From: Nephromyces sp. MM_2019
Lineage: Eukaryota > Apicomplexa > Aconoidasida > Nephromycida
Reading direction: 5' to 3'
Assembly: GCA_015657535.1 (NCBI GenBank)
Contig: JADHZB010000255.1
Coordinates: 1 to 11,586, forward strand
Length of the DNA stretch: 11,586 bases
The position numbers and the translations under genes were made by a program. The notes under the pieces are model-generated. The model saw only the letters and a list, made by a program, of their open reading frames with translations, was not told where the DNA came from and searched no databases. Below, one piece after another: positions 6,723 to 11,586 of this stretch; position 1 is the stretch's first letter; every line of letters begins with the position of its first letter.

Positions 6723-7040
6723 CAGGGTTTCCTCACTATACTAGAGCTCCTAAGATGATTTTGATAGACTAACGTGCTGGAGCTAGAGAAGCAGTGAATG
6801 ACTAGTTTGTTCACTTCTTGTCGGCGAGTTTGCTTATTCATTATTCCTCTATTTTTGCCTCTTTCTTCGGAAGTAAAGCAGGAAATCAACGTGTGTGTGC
6901 GTGACAGTGGGTTGTGTGTGCGTGTTTGAGTTGGTCTCTGTGGTTGATTTGGTGTGTGTGTTGGGTTGCGTATGTGTGTGTGTGTTAGTTTGGGTGTGTG
7001 TTCGTCTGTGTGTTCGTCTGTGTGTGAGCCTATGAAATGC
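6723..7040 (+). other. Intergenic; TG-rich decayed microsatellite
   Basis: After a short unique stretch (6730-6885), the region 6888-7028 is interrupted TG-rich DNA with two copies of GTGTGTTCGTCT near 7008-7028. I see no gene here. Confidence 0.6.
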
Positions 7041-7440
7041 TAGCATCTAGCCGCCATCGACAACAGCTAGCTATTTTTTAGAGAATACGACAAAGTATGG
7101 ATGCTGCTAACATTAGCTTTTCTGCTATCTAGAAGAAAATCTAGCTCAACTCGGTTGCTACTGAGTGTGCACACACACATCTTTCATTGTTTTACAAAGC
7201 TCAGTAGCTTACATTAGCTTGCTAATCCCCAATCTTCTTCCTCATCCCATACACACTAGGTTTCTGCAGATTTTGCGGGGGAAGAGAAGAAGAAATCTCC
7301 TAATTTGCAGCGTTAATCAGCTTCTATAGCATGAAAACACCGGAAATCTCTTGAAGTTTACTTAGAGAGTATATGGGTTTCTCTAGAGCATTGGCTGAGA
7401 TTGTGTGAAAGAGAACATCACAGTGGAAGTCATGATGTGT
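7041..7440. other. Non-repetitive intergenic island
   Basis: This is ordinary-composition DNA with several CTAGCT/GCTAGC words (about 7042-7080) and a CTGCAG near 7265. A pyrimidine-rich stretch on + ends CACACTAG at 7259 and is followed by an 18-codon frame to a stop (VSADFAGEEKKKSPNLQR). On the minus strand a pyrimidine-rich stretch ends CTGCAG at about 7265 before a short frame. Both look like acceptors, neither is linked to a gene, and I assign no product. Confidence 0.35.
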
Positions 7441-7880
7441 GTATGTGTGCGTTTGTCTGTGTCTGTGTTTCTGTGTCTAATCTCTGTGTATGTGTATCTG
7501 CATCTAATCTGCGTGTATGTGTACCTTATTTATCTCTAGGTGTGTGCGTGAATCTTTATCTAATCTCTATGCGTGTACCTCTTTATATAATATATCTCCA
7601 TAAATCTTTGTGTGTGTGTATATGTGCATCTGTATCTGATCTCTCTGCGTGTGTAAATCTGCATGTAATCTCTGTGCATGTATATAATCTCTAGGTGTGT
7701 GTGTATAAAATCTCTAGGTGTGTGTGTATACAATCTCAAGGTGTGTGTGTATAAAATCTCAAGGTGTGTGTGTATACAATCTCAAGGTGTGTGTGTGTCT
7801 CTAATCTCTATTTATGCAGCTCTATCTAATCTATCCCTCCATATATATGTGTGTGTGTGTCTCACTATCTCCGTGTGTAT
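7441..7880 (+). repeat. ATCTCT/TGTGTG repeat region with a 23-bp array
   Basis: Degenerate alternation of ATCTAATCTCT-like and GTGTGTAT-like blocks fills the region. A clean 23-bp array has units starting at 7691, 7714, 7737, 7760 and 7783 (CTAGGTGTGTGTGTATAAAAT, later CAAGG in place of TAGG). Successive units alternate ATAAAAT and ATACAAT, which suggests expansion of a 46-bp dimer. Confidence 0.88.
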
Positions 7881-7884
7881 GTTT

Positions 7885-8490
7885 CACCTCTTTTGATTTC
7901 CAATTTTTTTTTGTGAATAGCGCAAATCAGTGAGTCCTTTCGGAGGACCCCTCAGGACCCCTCCTACCTCCAAAATCCCAATTTTCCGTGTTTTTTTAAT
8001 GTCTGAAGCGACTTCTAAAAAGATCATCTTAAATTGAAGTCGCTTCAGCAATCCCCACACTGCCATCTGAAAGTTAACCATACGCAGCCTCCACGCTCAA
8101 CAAATCAACGCACCCATAAAACAGCGGATGAAGAGGAGGAAAATACCGGGAAATCACCAGCGTCCACCCTCAACAAATTAACACTACTCCAAAAAAAAGC
8201 AGCGCACCGCCTCACCTCCCCACCTCGCGCACTTACCCTCATCTCACTCTTTTGAGCAATCATTCTGCCTCTTTGTTACCTCCACTGTTAGCAAAAACTC
8301 TAGAAAACATCAATTTCTTCGCAAAAGCATCTAAATTTCTCGTGTCTGGTGGTTGAGGCACCTCCTTACTCACCGGAAAAAAGGCTTTTCATGAGGTGTT
8401 GCATATTAATCTGAAAAAAAGCGGCAAAATCCGGAAAAAAGCACCTGTTCATGATGTTTTTCTAGGGGAGGATGCTTTTAATGAAAAACA
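7885..8490 (+). promoter_or_regulatory. Putative promoter and 5' UTR region of gene B
   Basis: This stretch of about 600 nt without TG repeats lies directly 5' of the gene B start codon. It contains GGACCCCT repeats (7946-7963), a perfect 13-bp inverted repeat (8003-8048), and two CCGGAAAAAAG words (8373 and 8431) with a related CTGAAAAAAAGCGG between them (8411). A TTTTTCTAG at 8457-8465 could be the acceptor of a 5' UTR intron. No TATA-like element can be assigned, and the promoter role is inferred from position only. Confidence 0.4.
8003..8048. repeat. Perfect 13-bp inverted repeat (hairpin)
   Basis: The left arm CTGAAGCGACTTC (8003-8015) and right arm GAAGTCGCTTCAG (8036-8048) are exact reverse complements separated by 20 nt. 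The spacer itself contains AAGATCATCTT, which can extend pairing. It could be a stem-loop in an RNA, a protein-binding dyad, or the remains of a small inverted-repeat element. Confidence 0.88.
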
Positions 8491-8655
8491 ATGGCATATT
8501 CTATTCCTCCTGCCCTCAGGGGCACGAAAAACCCACAGCAGCAAGTCGCTCATTCTAGCCCATTTGGGAATTCTCGGGAGTTTCAAGCGGAAAATAGCGG
8601 AAGAAACTTATATCAACGCGGGGCTACCTCTTCTAATTCTCCAAAAAGTGATGAT
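8491..8655 (+). CDS. YIP1: Gene B exon 1 with start codon
   Basis: This 55-codon exon begins MAYSIPPALRGTKNPQQQ and ends SPKSDD, followed by the donor GAT|GTAAAA in phase 0. The start context AAAACAATGG is favourable. A CCTGCCCTCAG at 8509-8519 resembles an acceptor in the same frame, so an alternative upstream first exon cannot be excluded. An overlapping +1 frame of 87 codons lacks splice continuity. Confidence 0.72.
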
Positions 8656-11382
8656 GTAAAAAATATTTTTTTTGCCTAAAATCCGCTAAATTTATAGAAA
8701 TTTGGATATTTTTGGAAACTGTGTGTGTTGAGAGAAGTTATGTGGGAAAGTGAGTTTTTATGTTTTGATAAGTAAGAAAAAGTGGGAGACCAGTGAATTT
8801 ACATATCTCTTCTCTACCAAACTAACTCTCCTATGCACTGGAATCATCAAGTTTTTCGCGTTTTTCTTTGTAGTTTCCCCCAAAAATTCTCGGTATCGAA
8901 GCTTTTCTGATGCTTTTCTCTTTAAAAGTTGATAAGAATTGGGAGATTTGCCTTCATGCGCAGATCTCTGGGTTTTGAATCATGAAGAGGCAGTATAGTT
9001 GTTAGGAATCCAATTGTGAGCAGAGTTGATGCATATTCTTTGCAATCTTCAACGTCATGAATAGCAGAATAATTCACCAGTATTATTTATACTCTCAAAC
9101 TCTCTCTTTGAAGCTCCTACTATTGAAAGGCATGTAGCCGATGATAGACAAGAGTTTTAAGCATTACTAAACGTGCTTGACTGAAAGAGGGGAACTTGCG
9201 CACCTTTGTGTGTGTGATTGGTGCGTAAAGTTTTGGGATATATTTGTGTCTGCGAATAGGAGCTTCAGCGCTCACATAGACTTTCAAAGAAAACTATAGT
9301 TTCCATACTTTCTCTGCTTACTTTTCCACCGTTTTGCGACTCATTTCTTCTGCTAAATGAAACGTATGCACACAGGCTGAACGCGATCAAGTAAGAACAC
9401 ACAGAGCTCCAGGATTGCTGCCTGCTTTTGCGAGGTTTTATGAGGATGTATTTGGACGAAATGGAAGCTCTCAGGTTGATTTACCACCAACTTACACACA
9501 GGACAGTGGAATCGACGATGAAAATGAGCCTCCTCTTCTTGATGGTTAAGCCTTTGAAAAGTTGATTTGCAATGGAATGAGAGATTGAAAGAGAGAGAGA
9601 GGGATAGAGAAAGATATAGATCTTAAGAGAGAGATATAAAGAGATAGGGAGATGAAAAGATATAGAGAAAGAGATATGTGATTAGAGAGATAGAGATAGA
9701 CTGTAGAGCGTTTATCTTTGTGTACTTCTTCATTTTTTGTAAACTGCAGTAGATGGTATGTTGGAAATTCTCATGTGCGTGTGCGTGTGTGTTTAGCTTT
9801 GAGCATTTTTTGACATTCCTTTTCATATAAAGAGCTGCATTTGGGCAGGATTTCCATTTTTATCTCAACTTGATAGTTTCTGAAGGAATGCAGGAGGAAG
9901 TAGGTATAATTTGTACAGTGAAAAAACTCGCAGAGCTGTTTTTGATCATGTGTGTGTGTAATGCTGATGGTAATGAAATAGGTCGTAACCGGTTTAGGCG
10001 TCTTTGCAACCAGGTTGGAGGGATTTATCTTTTATGAGGAATGTGTATCTGCGCATTTTTGTGTGTAGAAGTAGATGTAAAGCTTTCTATGTGTATGAAT
10101 ATGCGTATATAGAAAAGGTTGAACACTTGCGCACGTACTAAGATACTTATGTATTCATGCACCCACATGCACACACATCTGCGACTTAAGCTTAAAGTTG
10201 AGCATACAGCCATACAGGCGCACAAAGAGAAGAACGCAGACTCACAAATTTAGGAATACAGGCACCGGCACACACAAAGAAAACTTGGAAGGAAGCACGC
10301 ACACACCCCCGCTCGTCTGCACACCTACGCCTAGATTTCCATGCACATACCTGCACTCGCACACATATACCTACATACATATACCTTCACAGGCACCTAC
10401 ATGTACGCACACTCCTAAATTTAAACACAAAGATAATACCTGCACATATGCACACACACCTAAACATGCCCATGCACCCAGCTAGACACACACCTACATA
10501 CGCACACAGCTTCGCACACACACACTTGCACATGCACGCCTACGCAGCTAACTGTGCAGACACACACACACCTTATATTGCATAGCTAATACCCACGTGT
10601 GTATCACTCTAATGCTATGATGTAGAGAATCATTTGCTCTCTTATCGGCAATTTTTCACGAAATCCTCAGCTTTTTGGCTTTTTCCTCTTTAGAATTGGG
10701 CATAATTCCAGGTGATATCTTAAAGAGAATGAAAGCAGTCTGTTTCTTCTCAAGGTAAGACGATAACCTTTCGTCAGCTTCTTTGTTTTTGCTTAAATTT
10801 GTGGCGTGCGCACACACGACTCTCCTGTCGGAACAATATTCTATCGCTTTGTCTGCGGTTTGGTGTGCCAAAACCTTGTCAATTCATCTTTTGATAGCTT
10901 GAGGAATCGGAAGTGTATGGGGTTGTGTATGTGTGTGTGTGTGTGTGTGTGTGTATATGAGATGTACGATTATTGAGTTCAATGGGTTTGTTTGTGTGTA
11001 TATTCGTCCGTACGATAGTTGATAGGTTTTTTTTTTGGGGTAGCTGTGTGTGTGTGCGTCTTATGCCATCGGAATATGCTGTATATATTTGGAGTAGGGG
11101 TAGTTGATGTGTGTGTTTAGTTGATTTGCTGTAACTCTGCCTGTGTGTGTGTGTGTGTCTTGAAGGTGCCGTTGAGATGTGATGCATACGTCTATGCTTT
11201 TTTAGCTTACTGTTATCATCTTCATGGCTGATCCTTCATGCGATAGAAAGCAGCCTTTCATAGTGCTTTGGTGTTTCCTAAACTTCTTGTGCGTGTGCAG
11301 GCTGGAACATGACTTTATGATTCATGGAGATATGTCTGGACCGTTACTGATTGCCTTGGCGCTAGGAATTTGTCTTTTGCTC
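8491..11382 (+). CDS. YIP1: Gene B: Yip1/YIPF5-family Golgi-ER traffic protein, 3'-partial
   Basis: Four exons (8491-8655, 9376-9544, 10694-10754, 11301-11382) join in phase 0, 1 (G+AA, Glu) and 2 (AG+G, Arg) to give residues 1-159. The hydrophilic N-terminus (1-105) is Ser/Asn/Gln-rich, as is usual for the cytosolic arm of this family. The sequence ENEPPLLDELGI (104-115) matches the family's EPPLLEELGI signature. After a short linker, GDMSGPLLIALALGICLLL (141-159) starts the first of five expected membrane spans. Yip1/YIPF5 proteins sit in ER exit-site and cis-Golgi membranes, pair with Yif1 and bind Rab GTPases; that is family knowledge. The ATG at 8491 is chosen because it lies in AAAACAATGG and an in-frame TGA ends 6 nt upstream. 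Spans 2-5 lie beyond the window. Confidence 0.85.
8656..9375 (+). other. Gene B intron 1 (720 nt)
   Basis: This intron runs from GTAAAA to GCACACAG, without a strong pyrimidine tract. It is A/T-richer than the rest of the window and nearly free of TG repeats. No phase-compatible extra exon is evident. Confidence 0.65.
9376..9544 (+). CDS. YIP1: Gene B exon 2 (EPPLL signature)
   Basis: The acceptor GCACACAG is followed by 56 codons and one base; the donor is GATG|GTTAAG. The exon encodes residues 56-111, from AERDQVRTHRAPGLLPAF through VDLPPTYTQDSGIDDENE to PPLLD, which carries the first half of the Yip1 signature. The acceptor could lie slightly further 3' because several AG sites occur in the first 40 nt. 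Confidence 0.82.
9579..9707 (+). repeat. GA/GATA-rich purine tract
   Basis: About 130 nt of GAGAGA, GATAGAGA and GATATAGA units, almost all purine plus T, reads as a degenerate microsatellite inside intron 2 of gene B. Confidence 0.88.
10127..10590 (+). repeat. CA-rich degenerate microsatellite block
   Basis: A long run of interrupted CA repeats (CACACACC, CACCTACATACA and similar) occurs on the strand that elsewhere in introns is TG-rich. It splits into no clean fixed-length unit. A similar CA-rich stretch occurs at about 1215-1550 in a gene A intron. Confidence 0.85.
10694..10754 (+). CDS. YIP1: Gene B exon 3
   Basis: This 61-nt exon has a good acceptor (TTTTCCTCTTTAG) and donor (AAG|GTAAGA). 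It supplies two bases finishing Glu 112, 19 codons LGIIPGDILKRMKAVCFFS, and two bases of Arg 132. Joined to exon 2 it completes PPLLDELGI, which confirms the splice. Confidence 0.87.
10755..11300 (+). other. Gene B intron 3 (546 nt)
   Basis: This intron runs from GTAAGA to TTGTGCGTGTGCAG. It holds a (TG)12 run at 10930-10954 and a shorter TG run near 11141-11158. No extra exon is evident. Confidence 0.75.
10930..10954 (+). repeat. (TG)12 microsatellite
   Basis: Uninterrupted TG repeat within intron 3 of gene B. Confidence 0.97.
11301..11382 (+). CDS. YIP1: Gene B exon 4 (start of first membrane span)
   Basis: The acceptor is GTGTGCAG and the donor CTC|GTAAGC. One base completes Arg 132, then 27 codons LEHDFMIHGDMSGP and LLIALALGICLLL follow. 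In the family a D-x-x-GP motif directly precedes the first membrane span. The exon ends in phase 0, and the next exon must lie beyond the window. Confidence 0.85.
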
Positions 11383-11548
11383 GTAAGCTTCTGCAGTGTG
11401 TGTCTCAGTCTACGTGTGTGTTTGTGCGCATGTTTTTTTCCAGTTTGGATTCTTCCGTGTAACATTCTCCCGTTTTAGATTTGTGTGTGTGTGTGTGCGT
11501 GTATTTTGCTCTCAGTTTGGATGTATGTGTGTCTTTTCCCCCGTTTGT

Positions 11549-11586
<38 letters not shown>
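11383..11586 (+). other. Gene B intron, cut by the window end
   Basis: This intron starts GTAAGC and is TG-rich, ending in (GT)18 at 11551-11586. A TTTTTTTCCAG at 11436 precedes a frame that does not resemble the expected family sequence, so I do not call it an exon. Confidence 0.6.
11551..11586 (+). repeat. (GT)18 microsatellite at the window end
   Basis: Uninterrupted GT repeat running to the last base of the window. Confidence 0.97.

Larger units (their letters stand above)
9545..10693 (+). other. Gene B intron 2 (1149 nt)
   Basis: This intron runs from GTTAAG to TTTTCCTCTTTAG. It contains a GA/GATA tract (9579-9707) and a CA-rich block (about 10127-10590). Short open frames here arise from the repeats. 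No exon that keeps the phase and stays open was found. Confidence 0.75.

Noticed and set aside
7691..7800. CRISPR array
   Set aside because: The 23-bp units are contiguous without spacers; this is a tandem minisatellite in eukaryotic DNA.
8034..8255. Polar 73-codon frame in the gene B upstream region
   Set aside because: No ATG start, no domain, overlaps the inverted repeat, and an antisense frame is also open; more likely 5' flank.
8396..8659. 87-codon frame overlapping gene B exon 1
   Set aside because: It lacks an ATG in good context, and its phase does not join the downstream Yip1 exons, whereas the overlapping frame joins exactly.
9894..9953. Possible extra exon in gene B intron 2 (YNLYSEKTRRAVFDH frame)
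   Set aside because: It has an acceptor-like GAATGCAG, but inclusion with a frame-preserving donor creates a TAA at the junction, and direct joining of exons 2 and 3 gives the family signature. A poison exon is not excluded.
11436..11478. Possible next gene B exon after TTTTTTTCCAG
   Set aside because: The translated start does not resemble the family sequence expected after the first half of membrane span 1.

Overview
This window reads as nuclear DNA from a eukaryote. Both recognisable genes lie on the + strand and are broken into short exons of 61-309 nt by GT...AG introns of about 390-1150 nt. Introns and intergenic DNA are full of TG/CA microsatellites, minisatellites and homopurine or homopyrimidine tracts. 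This layout fits an intron-rich, repeat-rich protist. My best guess is a coccidian apicomplexan (Cystoisospora, Sarcocystis or Eimeria-like), inferred from gene architecture and the A-rich start context rather than from any diagnostic marker. I see no bacterial or phage signature and no CRISPR, rRNA or tRNA gene.

Layout. Positions 1-423 are an intron of gene A, opening with a long (TG)n run. Gene A (424-4100, + strand, 5' end outside the window) has five exons whose phases join cleanly into 330 visible residues ending in TAA. I do not recognise the protein: it is soluble-looking, rich in His, Pro, Tyr and Ser, and may be lineage-specific. Positions 4101-8490 are mostly intergenic. They hold a 195-nt pyrimidine tract, several non-repetitive islands with short open frames on either strand (none provable as a gene), and three tandem-repeat arrays. 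Positions 7885-8490 are free of TG repeats, carry a perfect 13-bp inverted repeat and probably contain the promoter and 5' UTR of gene B.

Gene B (8491 to beyond 11382, + strand, 3' end outside the window) has four visible exons with matching phases. They encode the first 159 residues of a Yip1/YIPF5-family membrane protein, recognised by the EPPLLDELGI segment and by the start of the first membrane span after D-M-S-G-P. Proteins of this family act in ER-Golgi vesicle traffic. The last two-thirds of its membrane domain should lie just downstream.

The two genes show no functional link. The window begins and ends in TG repeats, so it may be a contig whose ends were set by unassemblable microsatellites. 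I found no clear new molecular system. The most useful leads are the unknown gene A with its C12/G12-flanked exon and its TGTANNTACA sites, the structured DNA upstream of gene B, and the unexplained non-repetitive islands between the genes.
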